Shown: piece by piece, positions 35,190-45,508 of the stretch | Numbering within the stretch: the stretch's first letter is position 1 | Layout of the letters: each line of letters begins with the position of its first letter | Source of the DNA: Pseudomonadota bacterium | GTDB lineage: Bacteria > Pseudomonadota > Alphaproteobacteria > Rhizobiales > Beijerinckiaceae | Assembly (NCBI GenBank): GCA_020161575.1 | Contig: JAIUNR010000004.1 | Location: forward strand, 248,001 to 312,000 | Direction of reading: 5' to 3' | DNA: 64,000 bases | Program-made: the position numbers and the translations under genes | Notes under the pieces: generated by a model | Told to the model about the DNA's origin: nothing | The model's database searches: none | Seen by the model: the letters and a program-made list of their open reading frames with translations, nothing else

Positions 35190-36497
35190 CTACTTCCCGA
35201 TGCAGAATCGGGAGAACACCACATCAAAAATATCATCCGCCCCGATTCTTCCTATCAGGCCATCCAGTGCGATGCCGGCAGTACGCAGCTCCTCGGAGCG
35301 GAGCTCAAGCTGCGATGGTCCATAAGCCGCCGCTCTCAGCAAGGCGGCGGCGGCCTCCCGCAGGCGAGCTGCCTGTCGCTCATGTGCCACGATCATATCG
35401 CCCCCGCCGCTCGCCATCAATTCCCGCGCTCGATCACCGATCAGCTTTGTAAGCGCAGGAAGGCCCAACCCTGTCGTTGCGCTGACAGCCAGGCAGCCCG
35501 CGGGAATCTGCGCGCTGGAGGAGAGATCCGCGCGTGATCGGATTTCCAAAGCATCTGCAATCGGACATTCCGCAGGCGAATCGGTGGGGTTCAGCCAGAT
35601 GACGAGATCCGCTTGCGAAACCGCTCCTTGCGTACGCCTCATCCCTTCCTGCTCGATAAGGTCATCGCTCTCTCGCAATCCGGCAGTGTCGCGGAGGATA
35701 ATCGGGTAGCCATCGATATCGAGATGCGCTTCCACAATATCGCGGGTTGTCCCGGCCACAGGCGAGGTAATCGCGACTTCGCGGTTGGCAAGCGCATTGA
35801 GAAGGCTGGACTTGCCACTATTGGGCGGGCCGGCCAGCACGACGACCAGCCCCTGTCTCAGACGTTCGGCTGCCCCGACACCACCGGCAGCGCGCTGAAT
35901 TTCCACTGCAAGATCGTTGATCTGTCGTTCCGAGTCCGAATCGATAAAGCGTTCAACTTCGTCCTGGTCGATGAAGTCGATACAGGCTTCGGCCATGCCC
36001 AGAAGTTGCGTCAGCTGGCTGCGCCAACGCGCGGCCGCAGCATGGAGTCCCGCGCGATAGTGACGGGCGAAGCGCGCCTGCGCCACGGTCTCCGCCGCAA
36101 GCAGATCTCCGAGCGCCTCGACATCCACCAGATCCATCTTGCCGTTTAGGAAGGCGCGCCGGGTGAATTCACCGGGTTCCGCGCGGCGCAGGCCAGGAAG
36201 AAGCTCGAGCGCCTGATCCAGCGCCTTGAGAATGCCGGGACTACCATGGACCTGAAGCTCGGCAACATCCTCTCCGGTAAAGCTTGCCGGAGAGGAGAAA
36301 AAAAGAACCACACCCGAATCGATTTCCTCGCGCGTTGCGGGATGGTGAATCGTTGCGAGCGTAGCCAGACGCGGTTGGGGAACCCTGCCGATAAGGACAG
36401 TCAGAGCAGACCCTACACCCGGGCCAGAGATGCGGATGACAGCGACCCCGGCGACCCCGCTACCCGAAGCGCGCGCAAAGATCGTCTCGGTCGCCAT
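35190..36497 (-). CDS. mnmE: tRNA modification GTPase MnmE (TrmE)
   Basis: A 435-residue G protein that works with MnmG. The N-terminal tetrahydrofolate domain (1 to about 118) starts [22 protein letters not shown]; helical regions flank a GTPase domain with G1 GPPNSGKSS (223-231), G2/G3 at [26 protein letters not shown], and a G4 region near residues 330-340. It ends in the invariant CIGK motif with the catalytic Cys432. The G4 NKxD motif is not in its standard form (I see WLNPTDS), worth noting though some family members vary. It lies 31 bases after rho on the same strand. Confidence 0.95.
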   Translation of the reverse strand: MATETIFARASGSGVAGVAVIRISGPGVGSALTVLIGRVPQPRLATLATIHHPATREEIDSGVVLFFSSPASFTGEDVAELQVHGSPGILKALDQALELLPGLRRAEPGEFTRRAFLNGKMDLVDVEALGDLLAAETVAQARFARHYRAGLHAAAARWRSQLTQLLGMAEACIDFIDQDEVERFIDSDSERQINDLAVEIQRAAGGVGAAERLRQGLVVVLAGPPNSGKSSLLNALANREVAITSPVAGTTRDIVEAHLDIDGYPIILRDTAGLRESDDLIEQEGMRRTQGAVSQADLVIWLNPTDSPAECPIADALEIRSRADLSSSAQIPAGCLAVSATTGLGLPALTKLIGDRARELMASGGGDMIVAHERQAARLREAAAALLRAAAYGPSQLELRSEELRTAGIALDGLIGRIGADDIFDVVFSRFCIGK

Positions 36498-36528
36498 CGC
36501 ACCATTCCTCCCGTGCGCGCCGGCGGCG

Positions 36529-37794
<1,266 letters not shown>

Positions 37795-37996
37795 GAGATA
37801 CACCTTGCCTATGCTTGAAAACCGCATCCCGCGGCCGGAGGGTGGGAAACACATCGGCGCCGAAGCGCCGCGAACCACGATCAACACCGCCGTGACGACG
37901 GAAGATCCACGACAACGCCGCTGACAGGGGGCGTCATCCGTCGAGCGCGTCGTTAGCCTGTTTCCTGTCGGCGCACAAGCCCGACAATACGCCGTG

Positions 37997-38422
37997 TCAG
38001 AAAGGTTTAACGATTACCAATAACACGATGCCGATCATCAGCAAGGTCGGCACCTCGTTCTGGATGCGAAAGAAGCGCGGCTGATGACGGCGCTGGTCTT
38101 GAGCGAATTCCTTCAGCCAGCGTTCCTGAAAAGCGTGATGAACGCTCAGGGCGATGACCAGCACGAGTTTGGCGTGCAGCCAGCCGCCGCGAAAGCCGAA
38201 CGTGTCCCAGGCCATCCACAAGCCGGTCATCCAGGCAACCAGGCTGGCGGGCCGCATGATCGCCGCCATCAGCCGGCGTTCCATGATCTTGAAGGTCTCG
38301 CTTGCTTCCGATCCCGGCGAAGTCCCGGCGTGATAGACGAAGAGACGCGGCAGATAGAGCAAGCCGGCCATCCACGAGATGATCGCGAGGACATGGATCG
38401 ACTTGACGATGAGAAAGCTCAT
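37997..38422 (-). CDS. hemJ: Protoporphyrinogen IX oxidase HemJ
   Basis: A 141-residue integral membrane protein that oxidises protoporphyrinogen IX to protoporphyrin IX, the penultimate step of heme synthesis. Four hydrophobic helices are visible ([74 protein letters not shown]), with the conserved His in helix 1 and in VHHAF used for heme binding. Its start overlaps the end of hemE by 4 bases (ATGA), so both enzymes are made together. Confidence 0.94.
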   Translation of the reverse strand: MSFLIVKSIHVLAIISWMAGLLYLPRLFVYHAGTSPGSEASETFKIMERRLMAAIMRPASLVAWMTGLWMAWDTFGFRGGWLHAKLVLVIALSVHHAFQERWLKEFAQDQRRHQPRFFRIQNEVPTLLMIGIVLLVIVKPF

Positions 38423-39438
38423 CCACGCACCTTTTTCAGCATCCTCTCGACATGCGCGATCGGCGTATGCGGCAGGATACCATGGCCGAGATTGAAGACA
38501 TGGCGGGTCCCACGGGTGGTTGCGAGAATATGATCAACCGCTTCATCGAGCGCTTCCCCGCCAGCAACGAGCACCAGGGGATCGAGATTGCCCTGCGTCA
38601 CGATTCCATCGTCAAGCGCCGCGCGCGCGGCCTCCAGGCGACAGGAGGTATCAAGGCCGATGGCATCCGCTTTCGTATGCAGGGAAAACGCCGAAAAACC
38701 ACCGGGCATGGCCCGCGGAAAGGCGATAACCGGAACAGCCGGAAAACGGGCATTGACCCCGGCGACGATCCGCGCCGCTGGCTCCTCGCAATAACGGCGG
38801 AACTCGCCTTCAGGAAGCACGCCCGCCCATGAATCAAAAATCTGCACGGCTTCCGCGCCGGCTTCGATCTGCGCGCAAAGATGCGTGATGCAGGCCTCGA
38901 CCAGGGTATCAATCAGATTGCCAAAGGCCGCGCGATGACGATAGGCAAAGTCACGTGCCGGCGCCTGATCCGGCGTGCCCTTACCGGCGATCATATAGGT
39001 CGCCAGCGTCCAGGGCGCGCCGCAGAAGCCGATCAAGGCTGTCTCAGGCGGAAGTGCCGCCCTGACGCCCCGCAAGGCCTCATAGACCGGCTGGAGCTTC
39101 GCCAGATCGATCCGGCGCGAAAGACGAGAGAGATGCTCGGGCGTCTCGCATGCATCGAGGCGCGGGCCCTCACCCTCCACGAAACGAACCTGCTGCCCGA
39201 GCGCGTCGGGGATCACGAGGATGTCGGAAAAGATGATCGCGGCGTCAAAGCCAAAACGGCGGATCGGCTGAAGGGTTGCCTCGACAGCTAATTCCGGCGT
39301 GTAGCAGAAATCAAGAAAGCTACGCGCGCTGGCCCGGATCTCTCGATATTCCGGCAGATAACGTCCCGCCTGCCGCATGAGCCAGATCGGCGGGCGTTGA
39401 GCGACGGGACCACGAAAGGCCTCAAGGAAGGGCTTCAC
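38419..39438 (-). CDS. hemE: Uroporphyrinogen decarboxylase
   Basis: A 339-residue enzyme that converts uroporphyrinogen III to coproporphyrinogen III. The N-terminal signature PIWLMRQAGRYLPEYRE is at about 17-33, with the substrate-binding Arg and the downstream Asp in FSDILVIPDALGQQV. Also seen are GFCGAPWTLATYMI, FDSWAGVL and FNLGHGILP with the C-terminal His. The start is GTG 39438. It is the last leftward gene before the candidate origin and is co-transcribed with hemJ. Confidence 0.96.
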   Translation of the reverse strand: MKPFLEAFRGPVAQRPPIWLMRQAGRYLPEYREIRASARSFLDFCYTPELAVEATLQPIRRFGFDAAIIFSDILVIPDALGQQVRFVEGEGPRLDACETPEHLSRLSRRIDLAKLQPVYEALRGVRAALPPETALIGFCGAPWTLATYMIAGKGTPDQAPARDFAYRHRAAFGNLIDTLVEACITHLCAQIEAGAEAVQIFDSWAGVLPEGEFRRYCEEPAARIVAGVNARFPAVPVIAFPRAMPGGFSAFSLHTKADAIGLDTSCRLEAARAALDDGIVTQGNLDPLVLVAGGEALDEAVDHILATTRGTRHVFNLGHGILPHTPIAHVERMLKKVRG

Positions 39439-39870
39439 GGTTTTCCAAGCCTTTCAAAACAAGAAAAGAGAATCTTCTCTTTTATTTCTATTCTCTAGGC
39501 CGACTTAATCCGGAATTCGTTGCATATCCACACTTGGCTGCCAGAGATGGCAGAAAAACGTATTCCCCGCAGGGGAACCCTGCATCGATAGCGCATTGAA
39601 TTAAGTGCTGTTTCATCGCTTTCGGCACGGTTTATCCCCGCTTATCCCCGCTCTTCCCGGTTCACTAGGCAGTATCCTCCCGCAAGCATCCTTGTGAATG
39701 AAGGAACGGGTCATCCACAGCGTCCGACCTTGCAGCAGACGATCCCGGCGGATTCAGCCGCCGGAAGCACGGTTATCCAGAGCTTGACAACAGGGCTGTG
39801 GGGAAGTCGGTTGAAATCCGGAGCGGCCTTTGAAGCCCTCTGTTTTGGACCCTTCACCGAAACGAGTTTC
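39439..39870. other. Candidate chromosomal replication origin (oriC) between hemE and ppsR
   Basis: A 432-base gap without a gene between divergent hemE and ppsR. It contains an AT-rich tract (39451-39500) with a 9-bp inverted repeat AAAAGAGAA / TTCTCTTTT (39464-39483), a second inverted repeat GCAGGG / CCCTGC (39569-39583), and six nonamers close to the DnaA box TTATCCACA: ATATCCACA 39524, TTATCCCCG 39632 and 39642, TCATCCACA 39711, TTATCCAGA 39773, and TTCCCCACA on the minus strand at 39797-39805. Three differ by one base, three by two. GAATC at 39470 and GATTC at 39751 are potential CcrM sites. The hemE/RP001(ppsR) junction is the known origin locus in Caulobacter and Rickettsia. Confidence 0.85.
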
Positions 39871-40704
39871 ATGGGCCGCAGTTTCTTTCATCTCCATCTG
39901 GTTTCCGATTCCACGGGTGAAACCCTGATCACGGTCGCCAGGGCCGCCACAGCCTATTATTCCGGTATCTCACCGATCGAGCATGTCTATCCTCTGATCC
40001 GCAATGACCGTCAGCTCGACCGCGTGATCACGGAGATCGAGAATGAGCCGGGGATCGTGCTCTACACGCTGGTGGATGAGACGCTTTCCGCGCGCCTTCA
40101 GAATGCATGCGCGGAGCATGGCTGCCCGCATCTTTCGGTGCTTGATCCCGTCGTCAATCTTTTCCAATCCTATCTCGGCGTCGCCACCACCCCAAAAGTC
40201 GGCGCGCAACATATGCTGAACGCGGAGTATTTCCGCCGTATCGACGCACTGAATTTCACGATGATGCATGATGACGGGCAATTGACCGAGAATCTCGATC
40301 AAGCCGATGTCGTGTTGGTGGGTATCAGCCGCACGTCGAAGACGCCCACCAGCATCTACCTCGCCAATCGCGGGATCAAGACCGCCAATGTTCCCCTGGT
40401 GCCGAACATGCCGATCCCGTCGGTGCTGGAAACGCTGACCAGACCGCTGGTGATCGGGCTCGTCGCCTCGCCCGAACGCATCGTCCAGATCCGCCAGAAC
40501 CGCCTGCTCGCGCTCAATGCCGGCGACAAGGACGCAACCTATATCGATCGGCAGGCGGTCACGGAGGAGGTCACGCAGGCACGTCGCCTCTTTGATCGCC
40601 ATGGCTGGCCTGTGATCGATGTCACCCGCCGCTCGATCGAGGAAACCGCCGCGGCGATTATCGATCTCTATCGCTCCCATCGTCTGGCTTCGATCGCGCA
40701 ATGA
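39871..40704 (+). CDS. ppsR: Pyruvate, phosphate dikinase regulatory kinase/pyrophosphorylase (DUF299)
   Basis: A 277-residue bifunctional protein that phosphorylates and dephosphorylates PEP-synthesising dikinases using ADP and pyrophosphate. It opens with [15 protein letters not shown], the family signature, and carries a P-loop-like [18 protein letters not shown], then [14 protein letters not shown] and [20 protein letters not shown] 39871 is the family start; the frame is open back to a GTG at 39694, but that portion overlaps the DnaA-box region and is not conserved in kind. It is the first rightward gene from the origin and overlaps maf by 4 bases. Confidence 0.92.
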   Translation: MGRSFFHLHLVSDSTGETLITVARAATAYYSGISPIEHVYPLIRNDRQLDRVITEIENEPGIVLYTLVDETLSARLQNACAEHGCPHLSVLDPVVNLFQSYLGVATTPKVGAQHMLNAEYFRRIDALNFTMMHDDGQLTENLDQADVVLVGISRTSKTPTSIYLANRGIKTANVPLVPNMPIPSVLETLTRPLVIGLVASPERIVQIRQNRLLALNAGDKDATYIDRQAVTEEVTQARRLFDRHGWPVIDVTRRSIEETAAAIIDLYRSHRLASIAQ

Positions 40705-41330
40705 ATAATCCCGTCTCCTCCTTCTGGCTGGCCAAAGAACCCCTCGCTTTGGCTTCGGGCAGCATCACCCGGCGGAAAATGCTGGAGGATGCGAAAATCC
40801 CGCTCGAAATCGTGAGAGCGCCGGTCGATGAGGGCAAGTTGGCCGCGGACCTGCTGGCCGCTGGCGCAGGCCCGGCTACCATCGCCTCCGAACTCGCGCG
40901 CGCAAAGCTTGAAGCTGCGATGGCGCTTCTGCCGAACCGCCTCATTCTCGCCGCCGACCAGACGCTCGATCAAGATGGACAGCTCGGCATGAAATCGCCG
41001 ACAAGGGAGGGCGCGCGCGATGCCTTGCGCCATTTGCGCGGGAAGCGTCACCACCTTCATTCCGCCGCCTGCCTCGCGCTCGATGGCAAGGTCGTCTGGC
41101 AGGGGTTGGAGAGCGCGGCCCTGACAATGCGCGATTTCTCGGATGCGTTCCTTGAAGCCTATATGGTCGCCATGGGCGATACGCTTCTCGATTCGGTGGG
41201 GGGCTACCAGCTCGAAGCGCTGGGCATCCATCTCTTTGAACGGGTAGAGGGTGATCACGCGGTCATTCTCGGCCTGCCGCTTCGATCCGTACTGGATGCC
41301 CTGCGCCGGTTAGGCGCGTTGCTTGTGTGA
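40701..41330 (+). CDS. maf: Maf-family nucleotide pyrophosphatase
   Basis: A 209-residue nucleoside-triphosphate pyrophosphatase that removes modified or non-canonical nucleotides. The N-terminal signature [14 protein letters not shown] is at about 13-26 (the usual LASxSxRR form), followed by [15 protein letters not shown] with the catalytic Asp and [17 protein letters not shown]. Its order after ppsR and before aroE-coaE-dnaQ is standard for alphaproteobacteria. The start ATG overlaps the ppsR stop (ATGA), suggesting coupled translation. Confidence 0.93.
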   Translation: MNNPVSSFWLAKEPLALASGSITRRKMLEDAKIPLEIVRAPVDEGKLAADLLAAGAGPATIASELARAKLEAAMALLPNRLILAADQTLDQDGQLGMKSPTREGARDALRHLRGKRHHLHSAACLALDGKVVWQGLESAALTMRDFSDAFLEAYMVAMGDTLLDSVGGYQLEALGIHLFERVEGDHAVILGLPLRSVLDALRRLGALLV

Positions 41331-41337
41331 GGGATGC

Positions 41338-42195
41338 ATGAAGAAAGCCATCATCATCGGCTATCCCGTGGGTCATGCGCGCTCTCCCCTCATTCACGGC
41401 TACTGGCTCGGAAAAATGGGGATCAAGGGCGATTACGAGCGTGCCGAGGTCAAGCCGGGCGATGTCGCCGCCGCCTTGCGTCGCTTCGGTCGCGAGGGCT
41501 ATGCTGGCGGCAATGTCACGGTGCCGCACAAGGAAGAAGCCTTTCTTGCCTGTGACCATGTGAGCGAGGCGGCGCGGCGCGCGGGCGCTGTCAACACGTT
41601 CTGGTACGAGAACGGACAGCTTGTGGGCGACAATACCGACGGGGCGGGATTCGCGGCCCATCTCGAACAGCAATATCCCGGTTGGAACAATCCCGCCGCC
41701 TCGATCCTCATCCTGGGCGCCGGCGGCGCGGCCCGTGGGCTCATCGGCCCGCTCGCGGCGCGAAAACCCCGGCGGATCCGCATCGCGAACCGATCGCCGG
41801 CGCGCGCGCAGACGCTATGCGACGCCTTCGCGCAGACGGGTGTTTCAATCGAAGCGCTCGCATGGGAGGCGCGCGAGGCCGCGCTGGCCGATACCAGCCT
41901 GCTTATCAATACGACCAGCCAGGGCATGGCCGGGCAAGCGCCGCTCGATATCGCGCTGGACAACCTGCCGAAAACGGCCATCGTCGCCGATATCGTCTAT
42001 GTGCCGCTCGAAACCGCTCTGCTGGCTGACGCGCGCAAGCGGGGCCTGCCGGTGCTCGACGGGCTGGGGATGCTGCTGCATCAGGCGGTGCCGGGCTTTG
42101 AGCGCTGGTTCGGCGCGCGCCCGGTGGTGGATGACGCCCTGCGCGCCCGCATCGTCGAGGATCTCCTCTCGCCGGCCCCCCGCAAGGAGGGCTGA
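41338..42195 (+). CDS. aroE: Shikimate dehydrogenase (NADP+)
   Basis: A 285-residue enzyme that reduces 3-dehydroshikimate to shikimate in aromatic amino-acid synthesis. The N-terminal substrate domain has IIIGYPVGHARSPLIHGYW (SxS-type shikimate motif) and NVTVPHKE with the catalytic Lys; the second domain has the NADP motif ILGAGGAARGLIGPL followed by RIANRSPARAQ. NTDGAGFAAHL and LLINTTSQGM are also conserved. ATG 41338 is the start, 7 bases after the maf stop. Confidence 0.96.
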   Translation: MKKAIIIGYPVGHARSPLIHGYWLGKMGIKGDYERAEVKPGDVAAALRRFGREGYAGGNVTVPHKEEAFLACDHVSEAARRAGAVNTFWYENGQLVGDNTDGAGFAAHLEQQYPGWNNPAASILILGAGGAARGLIGPLAARKPRRIRIANRSPARAQTLCDAFAQTGVSIEALAWEAREAALADTSLLINTTSQGMAGQAPLDIALDNLPKTAIVADIVYVPLETALLADARKRGLPVLDGLGMLLHQAVPGFERWFGARPVVDDALRARIVEDLLSPAPRKEG

Positions 42196-42198
42196 ACG

Positions 42199-42789
42199 AT
42201 GTTCAGGCTGGGCATGACGGGCTCGATCGGGACCGGAAAATCGACGACGGCGGCTATGTTCCGCGCGCATGGCGTTCCGGTTCACGATGCCGATGCCGCC
42301 GTTCGCGAAGTCTATGCAGGTGAAGCCGTTGATCCCGTGGGCAAGGCGTTTCCGGGCGTTATCAGTGACGGGAAGGTCGACCGCAAGCTGCTTGCCGCCC
42401 AGCTCAAGGCCGCGCCGGAACGCTTCGCCGAGCTGGAGCGGATCGTCCACCCGCTTGTCCATGCTGTCGAGCAGCGCGCCATCGCGGCGGCCGCGCGGGC
42501 AGGGTCCCGCCTGATCCTGCTCGATATCCCGCTCCTTTTCGAAACCCGCGCCGAGCGGCGTTGCGACGCCGTTCTGGTAACGGTTGTCGCGCCGGAAGAA
42601 CAGAAGCGCCGGGTTCTCGCGCGGCCGGGCATGGACGAAGCGCTTTTCCACGCCATTCTGGCGCGCCAGATGCCCATGGCAGAGAAATGCCGGCACGCCC
42701 ATGCCATAATTGATACCGGCTCGGGGTTCGAGGCGGCGCGGCACGAAGTCGCGGCGCTGCTCCGGGCGCTTGCTGCCGTTGCGACGTGA
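42199..42789 (+). CDS. coaE: Dephospho-CoA kinase
   Basis: A 196-residue enzyme performing the last step of coenzyme A synthesis. The P-loop is LGMTGSIGTGKSTTAAMF at residues 4-21, then HDADAAVREVYAG with the substrate-binding Asp, HPLVHAVEQ, LLDIPLLFETRAERRCDAVLVTV and the C-terminal lid sequence RVLARPGMDEALFHAILARQMP. A GGAGG site precedes the ATG, 3 bases after aroE. A KOPS-type GGGCAGGG lies within it. Confidence 0.96.
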   Translation: MFRLGMTGSIGTGKSTTAAMFRAHGVPVHDADAAVREVYAGEAVDPVGKAFPGVISDGKVDRKLLAAQLKAAPERFAELERIVHPLVHAVEQRAIAAAARAGSRLILLDIPLLFETRAERRCDAVLVTVVAPEEQKRRVLARPGMDEALFHAILARQMPMAEKCRHAHAIIDTGSGFEAARHEVAALLRALAAVAT

Positions 42790-42793
42790 GCCG

Positions 42794-43531
42794 ATGCGCG
42801 AAATTGTTCTCGATACCGAAACGACTGGCCTCGATCCTCATCGCGGTGATCGGCTTTGCGAAATCGGCTGCGTGGAGATCGTCAACCGCTTCCTCACCGG
42901 GCGCATCTTCCATCAGTATCTCAACCCGGAACGCCCCATGGCGCCCGAGGCTTTCGCCGTGCACGGGCTCTCCGATGCCTTTCTCGCCGACAAGCCTGTC
43001 TTCCGCGATGTCGCCGACGATTTCCTCGCCTTCATCGGCGAGGACCCGCTGGTCATTCACAATGCCAGCTTCGATATGGGTTTTCTGAATGCCGAGCTGA
43101 AGCGGCTTGGCAAGGGGCCTATTCCACCCTCGCGCGCCATTGATTCGCTACAGATCGCGCGTCGCCGGCATCCCGGCGCGCAGAATTCGCTCGATGCGCT
43201 CTGCGCGCGCTACGGTATCGACAATTCGCGCCGCACCAAGCATGGCGCGCTCATGGATGCCGAGATCCTCGCCGAGGTTTATGCGGAACTCACGGGCGGC
43301 AAACAATCCAGCCTCGGCCTCGGCACGGCGATGGATGCGCCGGGGAAGGGTCATTCCGGCGCCGAATCGGAAGAGGTCTCCCGGGCTCGCGCGCCGATCA
43401 AACAGATCCGCTTGCTGACGCAGGACGAAATCGATGCCCACCGCGCCTTTATCGCCGAAATGGGCGACAAGGCCCTGTGGCACGCTTATCCTGACATTTC
43501 CGGGAAATCGGAGCCGGGTCAGGTGGAATAA
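42794..43531 (+). CDS. dnaQ: DNA polymerase III epsilon subunit (3'-5' proofreading exonuclease)
   Basis: A 245-residue DEDDh exonuclease. Exo I is IVLDTETTG with Asp7 and Glu9, Exo II is in IHNASFDMGFLN, and Exo III is in KHGALMDAEILAEVY with the catalytic His and Asp. The C-terminal tail (from about residue 190, QIRLLTQDEIDAHRAFI) carries the segment that binds the polymerase alpha subunit. ATG 42794 is 5 bases after coaE; the frame upstream overlaps coaE and is not coding. Confidence 0.95.
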   Translation: MREIVLDTETTGLDPHRGDRLCEIGCVEIVNRFLTGRIFHQYLNPERPMAPEAFAVHGLSDAFLADKPVFRDVADDFLAFIGEDPLVIHNASFDMGFLNAELKRLGKGPIPPSRAIDSLQIARRRHPGAQNSLDALCARYGIDNSRRTKHGALMDAEILAEVYAELTGGKQSSLGLGTAMDAPGKGHSGAESEEVSRARAPIKQIRLLTQDEIDAHRAFIAEMGDKALWHAYPDISGKSEPGQVE

Positions 43532-43551
43532 AAAAGGGCGCCAGAGCGCCC
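43531..43551 (-). terminator. Rho-independent terminator of secB (shared gap with dnaQ)
   Basis: Perfect stem GGGCGC (43536-43541) and GCGCCC (43546-43551) with a CAGA loop; on the minus strand it is followed by six T residues. It serves the leftward fxsA-secB unit and may also slow transcription from dnaQ. Confidence 0.85.
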
Positions 43552-43578
43552 TTCGACGATCGCCGGATGCAGCCGAAA

Positions 43579-44037
43579 TCAGCTGTTCATCTGCTGCTTG
43601 CCGAGCTCGGCCATGCGCGCCTGATAGAGGGCGGCGAAATCGATCGGCTGGAGCAGGAAGGGCGGGAAGCCGCCATCGCGCACCGCATTCGCGAGGATCG
43701 CGCGGGCGAAGGGGAACATCAGCCGCGGGCACTCGATCATCAAGACCTGATGGACATGCATTTCGGGGATGTCGGTCAGGCGGAAGACGCCGCCGAAATT
43801 GATCTCGAAGTTAAACAGCAGGCCCTCGCCCTCGCCGGCCTTGCCGGAAAGCTGAAGCTCGACCTCGAATTCACCGGCCGTGAGCGGCTTGGCATTCACG
43901 TTGACTTCGATCGAGATGTTCGGCGCGGTTTCCTGCGGTCCGAGCGAACGCGGCGCATTCGGGTTCTCGAAGGAAAGATCCTTCACATACTGCGCCAGCG
44001 ATTCGAGCTGCGGCGCGTTGCCATTGCCTTCGGCCAT
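43579..44037 (-). CDS. secB: Protein-export chaperone SecB
   Basis: A 152-residue tetrameric cytosolic chaperone that keeps preproteins unfolded and hands them to SecA. Recognisable elements are LAQYVKDLSFENPNAPRSL near the start, NVNAKPLTAGEFEVELQLSG, FNFEINFGGVFRLTDIPEMHVHQVLMIECPRLMFPFARAILANAVRDGGFPPFLLQPIDFAALY, which is the strongly conserved core. The length is normal. It lies downstream of fxsA on the minus strand and ends at a clear terminator. Confidence 0.97.
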   Translation of the reverse strand: MAEGNGNAPQLESLAQYVKDLSFENPNAPRSLGPQETAPNISIEVNVNAKPLTAGEFEVELQLSGKAGEGEGLLFNFEINFGGVFRLTDIPEMHVHQVLMIECPRLMFPFARAILANAVRDGGFPPFLLQPIDFAALYQARMAELGKQQMNS

Positions 44038-44112
44038 GTTGTCATCCTGTTATCTGGCGACGAGCCCATGCACGCAGCCTCAGGCTCCGCTTACACCGTC
44101 GCGCTCCCGCTC

Positions 44113-44607
44113 TCAAGAGGAGAGGGTTTCCGGCGGTTTGGGCTTGCGCGGCGTGCGGCGCGCCGGTTTGCGGTTGCCCAATTCCTTCCATTCGGAAGCG
44201 GCCAGCTCGATCTCGCGTGGATCGCCCGGTTCCTGTCGGTTGCGCCATAGGGCCAGAAGCCGCTTTCTCAGGCTGGGTGAGAACAGTGCGAGGGCAAGAA
44301 AAGCTGGCGCAATTCCGGGCAGAACGAGCAGGATCGCGCTCGCGACGGTGAAACCGGCGGCATGGATCGCCTCCTGGCCCGAATCGCGCCGCGCCGCCTC
44401 GGCGATGGTTCTGAGGCCGTGGATCATCGCGGCTCCTACGAGCAACAGCCCGATTCCGCCCTTGACGGTCATCAGCAGGATCAGCGCCGCCCAGCCGATC
44501 CGGGCAGCGACAAGCTGCATCAGCGCGATTTCCAGCGCGATCCAGCCGAGCAGCAGAATGATTCCGGCGCGCAGCAGGCGCCGCGAAGGATTGGGTAGGG
44601 TGCTCAT
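44113..44607 (-). CDS. fxsA: FxsA family membrane protein
   Basis: A 164-residue membrane protein. Helices are visible at AGIILLLGWIALEIALMQLVAARIG, WAALILLMTVKGGIGLLLVGAAM and GFTVASAILLVLPGIAPAFLALALF; the 'VLPGxxPxFLxLALFxPSLR' section is the family hallmark. In E. coli, FxsA relieves exclusion of phage T7 by F plasmid when overproduced; the normal role is unknown. A basic C-terminal tail (RKPARRTPRKPKPP) is cytoplasmic. ATG 44607 is preferred over a TTG at 44613. It is divergent from the Tim44-like gene. Confidence 0.88.
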   Translation of the reverse strand: MSTLPNPSRRLLRAGIILLLGWIALEIALMQLVAARIGWAALILLMTVKGGIGLLLVGAAMIHGLRTIAEAARRDSGQEAIHAAGFTVASAILLVLPGIAPAFLALALFSPSLRKRLLALWRNRQEPGDPREIELAASEWKELGNRKPARRTPRKPKPPETLSS

Positions 44608-44785
44608 GGCCAAGGCCTAGCCGCCAAATCAGGCGCTGGCGATGAAAAATCAGCTTTCGCCTAAAATTTATGCGCCGATACGTGCCGTCGCGCCTCAAGG
44701 ATAGCGAAGATGGAAAACAGGCCCTATATGGTAACGGGGCCGGCGCTGCCGGCGTAAAGGACAATTCCGGCAGCGGACAAGAACC

Positions 44786-45505
44786 ATGCAAAGCAACGAT
44801 TTCATTCTCACGCTCGTTTTCCTCGGCCTTGCGATTTTCGTCATCGTGAAGCTTCGCTCGGTCCTCGGACAACGGACCGGGCACGAAAAGCCGCCGCAGG
44901 ATCTTTTCCAGCGCCGGCAGGATGATGGCGCCGCCCAGAACGGCGCCCAGGGCGCGAGCAATGTCGTGCCGCTGCCGAATATGCGGCGCGAGCAGATGGA
45001 GCCGGCCGCTGATCCCGCAACGCGCCTTGCCGGGCTTGTCGCCAAGGATTCCCCGGCGGAAAAGGGCGTGCTCGCGATCATGGAAGCGGATGCGAGCTTT
45101 GATCCCGCCGAGTTCATCGGTGGCGCCCGCGCCGCCTACGAGATGATCGTGATGGCCTTCGCGAATGGCGATCGCAAGACATTGAAGGACCTGCTGGCCA
45201 AGGAGGTCTTCGACGGGTTCGATGGCGCCATTGCCGAGCGCGAGCAGAAGGGCGAGAAGGTCGAGACGCAGTTCGTCTCCATCGACAAGGCCGAGATTTC
45301 CGATGCGCTGTTGCGGGCGCGTTCCGCCCAGGTCACGGTGCGTTTCCTTTCGAAACTCATCAGTGCCACGCGCGATGCCGGCGGCAATGTCATCGATGGG
45401 AACGCCGAGAAGGTGATCGATGTCACCGATATCTGGACCTTCGCGCGCGATGTGACCTCGCGCGATCCGAACTGGCGGCTTATCGCCACCGAATCGGCGC
45501 AATGA
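44786..45505 (+). CDS. Tim44/TimA domain membrane protein
   Basis: A 239-residue protein with one N-terminal transmembrane helix (FILTLVFLGLAIFVIVKL), a disordered linker (to about 95), and a C-terminal Tim44-like domain (FDPAEFIGGARAAYEMIVMAFANGDRKTLKDLLAKEVFDGF; KVIDVTDIWTFARDVTSRDPNWRLIAT). The domain is the bacterial relative of mitochondrial Tim44, called TimA in Caulobacter, where it is membrane-bound; its partner is not known. It begins an operon with mltA, which starts 3 bases after its stop. A 9-bp hairpin lies just ahead of the start. Confidence 0.92.
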   Translation: MQSNDFILTLVFLGLAIFVIVKLRSVLGQRTGHEKPPQDLFQRRQDDGAAQNGAQGASNVVPLPNMRREQMEPAADPATRLAGLVAKDSPAEKGVLAIMEADASFDPAEFIGGARAAYEMIVMAFANGDRKTLKDLLAKEVFDGFDGAIAEREQKGEKVETQFVSIDKAEISDALLRARSAQVTVRFLSKLISATRDAGGNVIDGNAEKVIDVTDIWTFARDVTSRDPNWRLIATESAQ

Positions 45506-45508
45506 GCC

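Noticed and set aside
39694-39870. A longer start (GTG 39694) for ppsR
   Set aside because: The extra 59 residues overlap the DnaA-box region and lack family similarity; [18 protein letters not shown] at 39871 is the family start.
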